Source of the DNA: Heterocephalus glaber
Lineage: Eukaryota; Chordata; Mammalia; Rodentia; Bathyergidae
Reading direction: 5' to 3'
DNA: 64,000 nt
NCBI RefSeq assembly: GCF_000247695.1
Contig: NW_004624743.1
Coordinates: 5,826,136-5,890,135 of the forward strand
Each line of letters opens with the position of its first letter. The stretch's first letter is position 1. Positions 23,165 through 34,235 of this stretch are shown here, piece by piece. The position numbers and the translations under genes are program-made. Below the pieces are notes generated by a model. That model ran no database searches and was not told where the DNA came from. It saw only the letters and a program-made list of their open reading frames with translations.

Positions 23165-23815
23165 TCCCCTCAAAGCTTTATACATGAATATCAAAAGCAG
23201 TTTTTCTTGTACTGTCTTAAAGTGAGAATCAAGTCAGTTTTCATCAATAGATAAATGGACGGACAACTGATGGTGCAGCCACACCATGGGACACTGCCCA
23301 GTGCCAAGAAAGTACACGGAATTGGTGCACCACTAGCAGAATAAGTAGTGACACTACTATGTTCAGAATAAAGGTAGAGGCGAGGAGTAAATACTGCATT
23401 ATTTGCTTTATAAGACATTCTAATACATACACATCAGCCTATACTGACAATCTAGAGCAGCGTTTACACAAGACTGGAGATCCAGGGAAGTCGAATGCAA
23501 ACAGACATCAACAAGTTGGTTTTTTTTGTTGTTTTTTTTTTGGTACCAGGGATCGAACTTGGGTCCTTGCGCTTGTGAGGCAGGAGGTGGAACCACTGAG
23601 CTAAATCCCTGGCCCAATCAAGAAAAAATGTTTGAGACCAAGCGTCTCTGTCTTACCACGGAATAGAGCTAGACAGAGATAGTAATGCATCAAATACTTT
23701 AAGCAGGGGGAACGACAATAAAACACTTCAGTTATATTGTAACTTTACCTGCATCGTAAACAAGTTTTTGGAGTGACAGAAATATTCTATCTCTTGATTG
23801 TAGTGTTGACTACAT
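23165..23815 (+). mobile_element. L1ME-like LINE 3' end, split by a SINE
   Basis: Words such as CATCAATAGATAAATGGACG, a diverged 'gggacactgcccagtgc', ATAAGACATTCTAATACATAC and, beyond the SINE, GAAATATTCTATCTCTTGATTG and GTAGTGTTGACTACATAG follow the order of the old L1ME 3'UTR ('tgttctatatcttgattgtggtggtggttac'). The ID-like SINE at 23519-23615 sits between the two halves. Confidence 0.6.
23519..23615 (-). mobile_element. ID-like tRNA-derived SINE
   Basis: On plus: T-rich tail, GGTACCAGGGATCGAACTTG (reverse B box), CTTGTGAGGCAGGAGGTGG, AACCACTGAGCTAAATCCC (reverse A box), TGGCCC. Near-consensus for the window's family. A 65-codon frame over it is an artefact. Confidence 0.92.
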
Positions 23816-24059
23816 AGATACTTTTGGATGTTGAAACACTTTGGACTCTACTTAGGAAATAGTTGCATTTTATTTACATCATCACGTCTCATGAAGGTGA
23901 CATTAAGAACTGAACTAACTGGCATCTCCTCTTCTCCTGTCATGTCTGTGGTCCCTGTTCTTTAAAATGATGTCAATTTCCTGTATCAATCTAGTGATGG
24001 TTCCACGGTCTACTCAACCATCTAAGAAAAAAAATCATATAATCGATTCATCTCAGTCT

Positions 24060-24530
24060 TATTTCAGAACATAAAAGATGTGCGCTAGACTGAGAGGCAC
24101 AAACAACAAACATTTGGGTGTGGGGGCACATGTCTGTGATCCCAGCACTCGGTGCCTGAGGCAAGAGGATCGCCGTGAGTTCAGGGCCAACCTAGACTAC
24201 ACAGCCAGCGAGACTCTGTCTCAAAAAACCAACGAACCAAACAAACAAACAACAAACATCTATTTCTCACAGTTCTGGAATCTGGAAATCCTAAGATCAA
24301 AGTGTTGGATGATGTAGTCTGGTGAGGGACACTTCTTGTTTCTCACATGGCTGTTTTCTTATTGTTTCCTCATGTGGTAGACAGCAGAGAGAGAAGAAAT
24401 GCTCATGTCTCCTCTCATAGTGTCTTCAATCCAGTAGTATTTCAGTATATGGATATGGGGAGACACAAAATTTCTTTTCATAACAACCTCTAACTGTATT
24501 CTTTCGTTCAGTTCATGTCCTATTGCCAAA
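24060..24530 (-). mobile_element. MLT1-like LTR split by B1
   Basis: With the B1 removed, the text reads GGCACAAACAACAAACATC, then TATTTCTCACAGTTCTGGAATC, GATCAAAGTGTTGG, TTTCTCACATGGCTG and CATGTGGTAGACAGCAGAGAG. This is the reverse of a mammalian MLT1-family LTR ('ggcttaaacaacaaatatttctcacagttctgg'). Ends approximate. Confidence 0.55.
24099..24259 (+). mobile_element. B1 SINE (7SL RNA-derived) with 15-bp target duplication
   Basis: The element 24114-24244 reads TTGGGTGTGGGGGCACATGTCTG, GATCCCAGCACTCGG, GAGGCAAGAGGATCGCCGTG, AGTTCAGGGCCAACCTAGAC and GACTCTGTCTCAAAAA: the standard B1 monomer followed by an A-rich tail. It is flanked by ACAAACAACAAACAT at 24099-24113 and 24245-24259. B1 is rodent-specific, so this is the strongest taxonomic marker in the window. 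Confidence 0.95.
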
Positions 24531-25471
24531 TTCTTTCATCTATATAATCACTGGGTTTACTAGACGTACTAAGGCCTTTCTTCTAGTAATACTCCAACTA
24601 CTCAATTCATATGAAACTGACTCCTACTCATTACTCTTCATATTAAAAAAGAGACTATTGTATCACTTTGTCAAGTTGGCCAGCTAATTTGTTCTTGATG
24701 TGGAAATTCTCCCCCCCAAATACACTTACCACAACACCCAAGTTTTAGTAGAACTCTTCAAAAGTGGAATTTGTAAAAACTAGGATCACTGATAAATAGG
24801 GTAGTGTAACTGTAGAACTTGTGAGAGTTATTGAGAGCCAATAAATAAAATATATTTCTTCATACTTATGAGAAGTAAGACATAGGAGTTATTGATATTC
24901 AATATTCAAATTGATACTAATAGATCTATTTGGAAAATGTGACTTTTGCAATAGAGCCAAGTGTGCTTTCTGGTGCTGACGGCTAATTAGATAGATTTGT
25001 CTAAGCACTGGCACTTCGATACAACTAAATGGCAGTCCTCCCACAAAAGAGCAGTCTGACACTGTGTGATAATGACAAGGCAGGAAAGCCAGCCAGAATG
25101 AACACTTCCTGTGGCTGACAGACCTGAAAGAGACAAGTTGCTGAAGAAGGTGAGTGCAATTCCTTCTTCCTGGGATATGCATCAAAGGACCCTCCCTTCT
25201 CCTGGGCAAAGGTTAACAGAGTGTGGAGGTGATCCAGAAGTGTTCATCCTATATGTCACCCTATGGATGATAGGAGAAGACATTTCCTTTCCTGTACAGA
25301 AATATGAATATGGAAAATAAATTTCTCAGCCAAACTGAGCAGGGTCTGATTCTCCACAGCATGCAAGAGAGAGGAGTAATACACCTGGGAATGAAGCCAA
25401 CACAGAAAAGATTAGAAGAAAACTTGAACAAAAAGACAAATGCATGATGGCATGGTTGAAAATCTAAGTGC

Positions 25472-25562
25472 AATTTTTTTTTTTTTTTTTTTTGCAGGGA
25501 GAGGATTGAAACCCAAAGCTTCCCACATGAGAGGCAAATGCTTTACCACCAGATAGCCCAGT
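25472..25562 (-). mobile_element. Diverged tRNA-derived (ID/B-type) SINE
   Basis: A run of about 20 T (reverse A-tail), GCAGGGAGAGGATTGAAACC (reverse B box), GAGAGGCAAATGCTTTACCACC and AGATAGCCCAG (reverse A box). It follows the 'aggcaagcgctctaccac' wording of classical ID elements rather than the GGTTCC type, and is more diverged. Confidence 0.75.
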
Positions 25563-25629
25563 AGGCCAGTAAATTTTCTATTGAAATTTAAATCAATATT
25601 GGAGAGTCTTTTATATAACTGTGACCCAG

Positions 25630-27170
25630 GCTCCACAGAAAAACAATCCTACAATTCATATGGAAGCCAAAAAGACCCAAAATAACCATGGCTAATAACC
25701 CTCACAATACTGAGGGAGGAAAATTAAAAATCTAGGGGCATCACAATACTTTACTTGAATGTACTGCAAAACTGTATTTACCAAAACAGCATGGTACTGG
25801 TGCAGAAACAGGTACATACACCAATGGAACAGAGTGGAGAAGCCAGCCATTAATCTCCAGTCATGCAGCTGATTTAGACACAATTGCCAAGAAAACACTG
25901 TGGAGAAAAACATTCTCTTCTGGAAATGGTGCTGGAAAAATTGGACATAAAAATGTGAGAGGACAGCATTACATCACTTTCTCTAACCAAACACAGAATC
26001 AACTTGAAGTAGATCAAAGAACTACATCTTAGTCCTGAACCTAAGAAATTACTACAAGAAAATGAAAGAGAAATATTTCAAGACATTGGTGTAGCCAACA
26101 ATTTTTAGACAGGAACCCAAAAGCACAGGCAACCAAAAGTAAAAATAGTCAGAGGATTACACTGAAGTAAGAAGTTTCTGCACAACAAAGAAAACAATCA
26201 GCAGGCTTAAGGGGCAATCCACAAAATGGTGAAAATATTGGCAAATGGTAAATACCACAAAATATTGATGTCTAGGTGATGAATACCAAAATACTGAAAA
26301 ATGGGCTGAAGAATTAAACATAGACTTTTTGAAAGAAGATAGTCAAATAATGAACAAACAAATGCAAAAAATGCTCATTTTACTAATGATCAGGAAAATA
26401 CAAATAAAAACCACAATGAAATATCATCTCAACCAAGTTAGAATGACTATTGCTAAACATATAAGAAATAACTACTGCTGAAATGGACATAGAGAAGTGG
26501 GAACTCATCCATTATTGGCGGGAATGTAAATTAGTATAGGTATTATGCAAAATAGTATAGTGTTTCTTCAAAAAACTAAAAGCAGAAATATCATGTAAAC
26601 CAATGATTCCACAATTGGTATGCTGTATACCCAGAGGAAATAATATCTTGATACCCAAAAGGCACTTTCATTTCCATGTTTACTAAAACACTATTCACAA
26701 TAACCAAAAGATGGAACCAATTTGAGACGCCCTTCAGTGGATGAAGGGATTTATAAAAACAGTAGTATATTTACAGAATAGAATACTACTGACCCATAAA
26801 TAAAGAACAAAGTCCCATTATTTGTAGCAACATGGATGGAATTGGAGAACATCATGTTGAGTGAATTAAACCAGAGTCAGGAAGAGAAACACCATATTTA
26901 TGAAAACCAATATGTCAACCTGGTGAAATATGGAAAGGAATAACTAATAGACATTAACAATGGGGAAGAATAAAGAGAAGGGTTGGCAGCGAGAAATTAA
27001 GAGAGAGTTTTAGGGTGTCAGTGTTAGGGTGTTAGGGTGTTAGTGAGAGGGAGGTCCTAAATATAATTTTGGATAGACAGGATCAATACACAATGAACAT
27101 ATGTATGGAAATATCTCAGTGATTCCCATTAACATGTTCCATTAATCTGTGTTAATAAAAGTGAAAAAAT
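25630..27170 (+). mobile_element. L1 LINE: 3' part of ORF2 plus 3'UTR, inactive
   Basis: The longest LINE segment here. TGTACTGCAAAACTGTATTTACC, CAGCATGGTACTGGTGCAG and CCAATGGAACAGAGTGGAG encode the conserved region after the reverse transcriptase (tract beginning Met-Val-Leu-Val-Gln). TCTGCACAACAAAGAAAAC, GAAATATCATCTCAACC, AAACCAATGATTCCACAATT, CATGGATGGAATTGGAGAAC and AAGAGAAACACCATATTTATG continue in L1 order to a polypurine-like 3'UTR. Stops and frameshifts leave no frame over 80 codons. ORF2 normally encodes endonuclease and reverse transcriptase; here only the C-terminal part remains. Confidence 0.9.
27008..27043. repeat. Short TTAGGGTG tandem tract within L1 3'UTR
   Basis: TTTTAGGGTGTCAGTGTTAG then GGTGTTAGGGTGTTAGTGAG holds three TTAGGGTG-type units. 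The resemblance to telomere TTAGGG is probably chance expansion in a G-rich L1 3'UTR. Confidence 0.8.
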
Positions 27171-27587
27171 AATATTTAGGGGCAAAAATTCTGTTTTTAA
27201 AATTAAAAGAGTCATCAAGTTGAAGAGAGATTAACTTGCTCTTTATGATTTTTAAGGGTCAAACTGGAACAAAAGGGCCACCTTTACTGAGAAGGTATTC
27301 ATAGCACAGAGGTTAAAAACTGGAGAAAAAGGAAAACGAAAAGCAAGAGATAACACAGGTGTTCCACCTAGCTAGGTAATATTGTCTTTTTCTTTAAAAA
27401 TATTATGAATCAAACCTGATGTGAGAAGAACATTTTATATCTGAGTGCTAGAACTTGAGATGTATCACATGCTTAAGAGTTATAAATCTCCACAGACCCT
27501 CAATAACCAAATAAATACTTCCATAAATTATGACATCATATCTTGAAAGACATAAATAAAAGTACTGTGATTTTTAAATAGTTTCAA

Positions 27588-27699
27588 AAAAATCTACATT
27601 TTTTTTTTCGGTACCAGAGATCAAACTCTGGTCCTTCCACTTTCGAGGCAGATGGTGGAACCATTGAGCTAAATCCCCTGCCCCAAAAATCTACATTTT
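27588..27699 (-). mobile_element. ID-like SINE with 15-bp target duplication
   Basis: Element about 27603-27684: T-run, CGGTACCAGAGATCAAACTC (reverse B box), TCGAGGCAGATGGTGGAACC, ATTGAGCTAAATCCCCTGCCCC (reverse A box). Flanked by AAAAATCTACATTTT at 27588-27602 and 27685-27699, a perfect L1-type target duplication. Confidence 0.94.
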
Positions 27700-28498
27700 A
27701 AAATCATTTCAGAAAGATTCTGACATGCAAGATATATGAATTTAGAATATTTTCTTTCTGTTATAATAGTTCATACAGATGCTACCACTAACTCTTCAGT
27801 AAATACTTTTAAGGTTTCTGCTTCTTTTGAATCTTTTAAACTTCTGTAGTCAGGAAATTGATAATAATTTCTAATCTCTTATTGTTTAATGTGCATCATG
27901 TTAGATTTTCATACTTACTTAACCTGAAAACTTACATGACCTGAAATATCTCTAGTTTACAGAAGTATTTCTTCCATTGCAGTAGTCTATGATATGAGCT
28001 TTCCTAAATATGTTTTCTCTTTTCTAATAAAGTATGTATATCTAATTTAATTATTTTTGATGATTATATAAAAATTTTTCATACACTTAAAGAAACACTT
28101 TATTTTTGTGGATAGCAAGGTCTATTTGTCAGAAAAATGTGGACTATTTACACAGTAATTTTAGGTAATTTAAAAGAGTAAATTGAGGAAATACAGTTTA
28201 TTTATGTTAAACTAAGCACACAGAGTTTAACGAATATCACAGAGCTCACAGGTGGTGGAATCAGCCCATGGACCTCTCTTCACACATGTTGTTCCTCACC
28301 TCTTCATTTTCTTGTAATTGTTGACCAGTTCTATTTTTCACATCTGTAATCACTAGTGCCATTCTGAAGTTGCATATATGACTTGAGGTAACCTTATTGT
28401 CTACTTGTGGATATATTTGGCCTTGTTTAAAATACACAGGGACCAATGCAGACATTGTAATTCTCAGAGCTATGTGTTTATGAAAGCTACTTAGAGGC
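27700..28498. other. Unassigned AT-rich DNA
   Basis: No repeat or gene recognised. The 64-codon minus frame at 28261-28455 is not recognised. Confidence 0.5.
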
Positions 28499-28802
28499 TG
28501 TGGAGTGTGAACTTGACCAGTCTGGGGATTGGCCCCAGGGATGGGTGGAGCACACTTCCCCTCTGTAGGGGTGGGTCTTAGAGGTAGGACCTGGAGTCTG
28601 GTCTCTATACTTTCTGCTCTTTCTGTCGGTAATCATCAATCATCTTTGCTCTATCACCATCTTCCTCCATGATGTTTCTGTCTCAGAGCCAGCCAAACAC
28701 GGATTGAACTCCCTGAAACTATTAGCCAAGGTACACCTGGCCTCCCTTAAATTGTGAATGATGGCTGTCATGTTTCAACAATAGGACAGCCGACTTACAC
28801 CA
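28499..28802 (+). mobile_element. MaLR-type LTR, diverged
   Basis: Begins TGTGGAGTGTGAACTTG. The internal words GATTGGCCCCAGGGATGGG, ATGATGTTTCTGTCTCAGAGCC, AGCCAAACACGGATTG and CTTAAATTGTGAATGATGGC parallel 'ctcagagccagctaactatggactgaaacc...ttaactttggctgtg' in the LTR at 8059-8441. It ends near GACTTACACCA. No target duplication found. A different subfamily from 8059-8441 and 16450-16856. Confidence 0.6.
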
Positions 28803-29633
28803 TGACTCCAATCACAGGGATAGTTTCCTTTTTGCTAAAGAAAGAAACAGACCCATCAGAAGAAACTTCTGACTCTAACAGCAAAATGTCCAGGATAGGG
28901 ATTATATTTCTACAACTTAATTAACCAACAATCATTAATAGCAGCATAAATTAATTATGGACAACAAGACGGCATTTGTCTTTTGTTGGCTAGTGGTGAC
29001 ACTACAACATTGCTTGCTTCTCTCAAGCTGCAAGCTTAATGCTTTCTTCCTTCTTAACAGGATTGCATCAATAGGTAAGAGGCAGGCTGTGTGAAAACAG
29101 CGATGGCAGACACTCAAGTTGCCACTGTAATGGAAATTTCACCGAGAATTCTGTCTTCTATTTTAAGTCTAATTTACCATAATGATCCTCTGTAATTTAC
29201 AATTAAATTGGCCAAGTGCTGGAGATGCTGAGCTAGAAATTTTGGAAAAGAAAAGTTTTACACTATTCTCAGGAGTTCACACTCTCATGTATTTGTTATT
29301 TGACTTAATATATTAACTCAGATTTTATTTGTCTTTATTCCAAGGTGCCTGATCAAGCTCTTTGGTGCAAAACTGGGCCTTGGAGAACACTGAATTCTGT
29401 GTGCAACCATCTGTTTTTTTGTTTTGTTTTGGTCAATAACAGAACATGTTAAGAATTATGTCAGAACCATTATTTCTCTTTAAATAGTTACAGTGATCTT
29501 ATCCTAAATGGCATGTGACTACAGTAAATCCAGTAATTCTCTTATAGCTGAAGTTTTCTGGGACAAGGTGCTTAATGCTCAAAAAATTACCCTTTGATCA
29601 CATTTCAAACACATACCCAATAAGTATCACACT
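28803..29633. other. Unassigned non-coding DNA
   Basis: Nothing identifiable; the longest open frame is 60 codons. Confidence 0.5.
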
Positions 29634-29960
29634 TGTATGCTTTCCTGTTGCTGAGACACAATTATGGGAACACTCAAATTAAAGGAGGTGATGTTTTATT
29701 TAGCTCACTGGTTCAGATCTGGTATATGTGCTGCCTCTGCTACATCCACTGAAACATCAGGATGGAACAGCATAGAGGAGCACAGCAGCTTAGTTCATGG
29801 CACCCCGGAAGTAGAGCAAAGGAGCAGTACCAGAGAAAGGACCCAGGGATAGATACAGACTCCAAGGACACACTGCATGACCCACCCAGATACACTCAGA
29901 ATTGTGCTTTATGAACCCTGGGAGGCCCCCAAACCCATCAAACTGACACAATACTCACTC
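29634..29960 (-). mobile_element. MaLR/ORR1-like LTR, reverse orientation
   Basis: TGTATGCTTTCCTGTTGCTGAG, then AAAGGAGGTGATGTTTTATTTAGCTC, CTGGTTCAGATCTGG and a run of 'ggatgg..cagcatagaggagcacagcagc' resemble the reverse of rodent MaLR LTRs. The far end is approximate. Overlapping 62-codon frames are not genes. Confidence 0.55.
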
Positions 29961-30135
29961 AACCAGTTGAAGTATACATGTAGGATGAGGATTGAGATGA
30001 TTAAGAGCATCAGGGACCGCTGGCAAAGCTACTTGGAGTGTACAAGGAGAAGTGTAGTGTCATAGCAATGCATGGCATATTTTACAAAATCTCTAGAACA
30101 ATAGTTATTAAAATGGCTATTAGTAAAAGAGTTCC

Positions 30136-30470
30136 AATCAGTTTTAGTCACCTTGGACTGCCATTAAAAGTGCCAAACATTGGGTATTTAAACAACAGAA
30201 ATGTATTTCTCACGGTTCTGGAGGCTGAGGAGTCCATGGACAGGATGGCAGTGTGGTCAGTTTCTGTTGGCAGCTGTATTCCACTTTGCATGTGGCAGCC
30301 TGTTCGTGTGGTGGACAGACAAGGCTGACATCTCTTCCTCTTTTTCTGACACTTTAGCAGTGCTGGATTAGTTTCGGTCCATATGACCTCATTTCGTCTT
30401 TATCACCTCTTCTCAGCCCCTCTCTCCAAAAAGAATCATATTGAAGATTAAGCCTTCAACGTATGAGTTT
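30136..30470 (-). mobile_element. MLT1A-like LTR, reverse orientation
   Basis: Plus strand reads TTTTAGTCACCTTGGACTGCC, GGGTATTTAAACAACAGAAATG, TATTTCTCACGGTTCTGGAGG, TGGATTAGTTTCGGTCCATATG and ACCTCATTTCGTCTTTATCACC. This is the MLT1A sentence reversed ('gggctgccataacaaagtacca...ggcttaaacaacagaaatttatttctcacagttctggagg...gacctcatttaacttaattacc'). Old, inactive. Confidence 0.75.
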
Positions 30471-32620
30471 GTGTATCAGGGGTACATTCAGTGTATAACA
30501 ATACATAAAAGGCTATTAAGTTGCATAAATATTTTTGATCCCAGGAACTAAAAAGTAACAGATGATTATTCAAAAGAGTGCCAAGTGATTATATTTTGCA
30601 CATGATTTTGGTTTTGAAAAGGACCAGACATAGAAATTCCAGGGAGAGATTGGATCCTTTGAGATAACTTGCAGGATTACTCATCTCTGTGAAAATAGTA
30701 GAGAATCTGAATGTTCAACAGTCACTGTAATGTAGATGAACTAATAAAGGGAGAAAGAATTTGTTCCAAACCATCAGTATCTCCAAATTTAGAACAGCTT
30801 TGAGTCAACCTTCCTGCCAAGAAAGGTAATTGAAAAACTTGAGCCATAGATTGTTGAGGGGAATTATCAGATTTATCAGAATGGCAGACGAATGTCTAGG
30901 GAAATAGTGTTTGATACAGACTTACGACGATAGCCATAAAACACTGGTAGGAATTGGAACGTATAAAAAAACCTTCAGTGATCAAAACTGCATTGTAGTA
31001 GGAAGTACGGTTAGGAGCTTTTCCTTTAATACATTTCTGCTTTTTTTTTCATGAAAGATGTATTTTGTTTTCTAACAAATCTTACTTCTAGTTCGATGCA
31101 CTTAAACTATATTATAATTCAGTTCTAACGAGTCTATGCAGATTGTTCATTATACCATTGTTAAAAAAAGAAAAATTAGCAGAAAATGTTTTAGGTTTTC
31201 TGTTATGATTATTCTAGTCTCAAATCAATTTGCAAATTTCTTAAATGGCCTTTGTCTAAGAAATGATAAAATTCTAGCTTTCTTAGATACTACTGTTATT
31301 TTAAATTCATAAAAATAATTATTAATGGTAGTTCTTTGGGATGCAAATGAAGATCTTTATCTTGCTGACTTAAAAGCCCTTTGATTGCTTTAATTCTCAC
31401 CTACATGCACAGGGAAATGTGTCAGTCATGCTTCTTTTCTACCCGGTAGCCTAGCAACCGCAAATTTCATGTCCTTTTTACAATAGCTTTTTCTGAATAA
31501 TTTTAAAGTGATCCTACATTCTCATCTTCTACAGAGTACTGCTGGGAGGTTTGAAAATGGCCAAGGGTAATATTTCCTACTTGCTAAGAAATTTGTTAAT
31601 CTTTTGGAGTTGTCAAGAGCTTAGACAGGAGGTCCAGAAATATCAAATGTCCATCTATGAAAATATAACAAAAAAACAAGGAATAAAGCAGTCTACGATC
31701 AAGAAGACAGTAGCATTTTCCTTGATTTCTGGGTTTTTTAAAGATGGATAATGTACTCGATGTCCTCAGACAATCAAAGTAAATGAATTTTAAATTCTGA
31801 AGAAGGTACACAAAAAATATACAAGCAAGAGTCAAATAAGGTTGATTTCTAAAGTCACTAGTGAAAATGTATGTTGAATTTAAGGTAATTCAGGGTTATA
31901 AATTAACTCAGAAAAAACATTATTATCGATAATGATGAAAGCATAAATAGAAAGTGGTTCCTTCCCACCTGACATATGTTTGATTAATATTTATTTACCT
32001 AGAGAGAATGGTTGTTACAGATAAGATACAGGACCACTAGCTAAATTTGAATTTCAAATTTTGAATTAACACATAAGAAATACTTAAGGTGAAAATGTTA
32101 AATATCTTGATTTGATCGTTTTACACTTGTACATGTGTTGAATTATCACACTGTAGAGCATAATATATATAATTAAAATAGTTTAAAGCATTTTAATTTT
32201 CTCAATAAATAATGTTTAGTATAAGTTTCTCTTTTAACGTACTTAGTATAAACATATTCTATATGCTACTTGGAACATACATAGATTATAAAATTGTATT
32301 TGTTTTTTATCTGAAATGGAAATTTAACTACACCATCCTGCAATTTTACTTGCTAAATCAGGTAGCTCTCCTACAAGGAGATCTGAGATAGAATTATAAA
32401 ATAAAGTAACAGCTTATGTTGCTTACACTAGGGATGAAATAAATGTTTCACTAACAGACTAAGAGTGCTAGGAACAATTTTTACCTTTTATGTTAATACA
32501 AGCATCTCAATCTCTAGTACATATTTTAACAAGAGTATAAACTGTGAAACAACTATGCTCATAAGAGCATTTCAGAATTTTAATCTTTGAACATTTTATT
32601 TGCACACAATTTTTAATTTA
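30471..32620. other. Unassigned AT-rich DNA
   Basis: No gene or repeat recognised. Open frames of 66 and 79 codons (31551-31751 on +, 31596-31835 on -) oppose each other and look random. Confidence 0.5.
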
Positions 32621-32629
32621 TTCGATATG

Positions 32630-33400
32630 TATATCTTATCCTGCGGGAATAGTTAACACATGCAGTTTCTCCTGGACTCGTTGTTATATTTGAGCCAAAG
32701 AAAAGAATGCCATTAAAGAAGACCTCTCGAAGGACTAGAAAGAGGAGCGCAGGCGGAGACTGGGGGACTTTCACAGGTGCAGGTAGGGAGGACTGTGTCG
32801 GCGAGAAGCTGCCCAGCTGACCTGAGGTGATAGAGTCGGATATTGAGAAGCGTAGTAGTGGATGCAGGGTCTCATCAGGGATTGAAATGAGGAAAACCCT
32901 TGTTGTCATTTTTATTTCTCCAGCTGCACTGAGTTATCAAAGCGGAGGCCAGATCCTGGAAATTGAAATCATTTACTCAAGCATGGGAAAGTGCAGGCAG
33001 TCAATACCAATATCAGACTGAAGCTCAGGTCTGTTCATCACTGTGACTTAACCCCGATGTAGGGGGAAATTCTTTCGAGGACCAGGATATCAGCCCAGTG
33101 TGCTCCTCTGCATTTCCAGAAGAAGGACAGTTATTTCTTATCAGTGGGGATGCGAACCTTGCCAGGTGAAAGGTGAGCAGAATGAAGGATGACGGTGGAG
33201 GGAGAAGGCGGGCAGGATGGGAGGCAGCTGGGATGCTGCCCAGGCCTCTGCCGTGTCCATTCCTGACTCTGGCCAACAGCTCACGGGTCAGGTAGCACAG
33301 CAGTGTAACCCGGGGGGCTCTGTTCTCCCAAATCGGGTCAACTCGGAAGTACTTCAGCCCTCATCACCACGGGCCATGCCAAACATAAGATTCCTACTGA
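32630..33400. other. CpG-containing, GC-elevated island of unknown nature
   Basis: About 770 bp with repeated CpG (for example CTCGAAGGAC, GAGCGCAGGCGGAGAC, GTGTCGGCGAG, ACCCGGGGGGCTC, AATCGGGTCAACTCGGAAG) in a neighbourhood that is otherwise AT-rich and CpG-poor. Minus-strand frames of 98 and 83 codons and plus frames of 64 and 62 codons are open, but none looks like a known protein. It could be a regulatory element, an unrecognised ERV piece or a decayed exon. Confidence 0.5.
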
Positions 33401-33479
33401 ACTAGAATAGTTCACACTGTTATATGAATTGCTTTCATTTATGGACATGGAAGTACTTAAATTTCATTCCTTGGTATTT

Positions 33480-33482
<3 letters not shown>

Positions 33483-33520
<38 letters not shown>
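33483..33520. repeat. (GT)19 microsatellite
   Basis: Perfect GT dinucleotide run of 38 bp followed by C and seven G. A 125-codon frame passes through it by chance. Confidence 0.97.
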
Positions 33521-33526
<6 letters not shown>

Positions 33527-33650
33527 GGTGTCGTTCTGCATATTCCTAAGGCCTTATCTTTTTACACACTTAAATTCAGTAATCTTCATATTAACTGAAA
33601 TTATGCCAGGGGTTTTTCAAGAAGTCGGACGCCTTAAAAACATTAGTATT

Positions 33651-33731
33651 GGCACTGGGGATTTAGCTCAGTGGTTCTGGCAACTGCCTTGCAAGCACAA
33701 GGACCCGAGTTCAATCCCTGATACAAAAAAA
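33651..33731 (+). mobile_element. ID-like SINE
   Basis: GGCACTGGGGATTTAGCTCAG (A box TTAGCTCAGTGG), GGTTCTGGCAACTGCCTTGC, AAGCACAAGGACCCGAGTTC, AATCCCTGATAC (B box region), short A-tail. AACATTA-type text flanks both sides (33640s and 33735s), suggesting an imperfect target duplication. Confidence 0.92.
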
Positions 33732-33898
33732 ATTAACATTATTTCGATGATACTGGGACACTATAATAGTATTCTGTTCTTAGAAGCAGAGGTTTCTTTC
33801 AGGTAGACCAGTGGTACAAAGTACACTTAGGAATGAACTCTTAATCACTGTGGTGAATTTAATTGTGAGTATTTGACACCATGCAGTTACATAGGAAC

Positions 33899-34235
33899 TG
33901 ATAGAGTTCTCTGCTAGATAAAATGGCTCCTCCCTACAGGAAATGAGTCACTCCAGGGAGAACAAAGACCTACTTTTTCCCAACACTAATTTCTCCAGCC
34001 ACTGGTCCTTCCCGCCTAAAGGTTCAAATCCACCAATAAATTTACACCTCATCCCCAGTCATAGCCAATCATCTACCTCCATGGAACTGTCCCCGCCCTT
34101 TTAAACCTCAGCCAGCCGGGCCCTGGCTGCTGCTCTGGCCATCCTTTGAAGACAGCCCTGCAGCTCTTTCCTCCAATAAAGCCTTCCCTCTGGTTCTCCT
34201 GTTTCGGCTGGTTGTCTTTCAGGAACTGCTCCACA
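33899..34235 (+). mobile_element. Solo ERV LTR (class-I-like)
   Basis: Contains AAATGGCTCCTCCCTACAGG, AGCCAATCATC (CCAAT motif about 34063), CCGCCCTTTTAAACCTC (TATA-like about 34097-34106), TCCTCCAATAAAGCC (AATAAA at 34175-34180) and a pyrimidine-rich, GT-rich U5 (CTCCTGTTTCGGCTGGTTGTC). The U3-R-U5 order and short CCAAT-TATA-AATAAA spacing are typical of gammaretrovirus-like LTRs. Both borders are approximate. No gag, pol or env sequence is adjacent. The 85-codon frame at 34146-34403 starts inside it and is not a gene. Confidence 0.7.

Noticed and set aside
23519..23615. tRNA gene
   Set aside because: A and B boxes are present, but the sequence cannot fold into a standard anticodon arm with paired acceptor stem and ends in a poly(A) tail: it is a SINE. 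The same applies to the other ID-like copies.
27008..27043. Interstitial telomere / chromosome fusion point
   Set aside because: Only three imperfect units, in a G-rich L1 3'UTR where such text is common.
33429..33806. 125-codon frame with a Val-Cys repeat
   Set aside because: It translates the (GT)19 tract and then the ID-like SINE.
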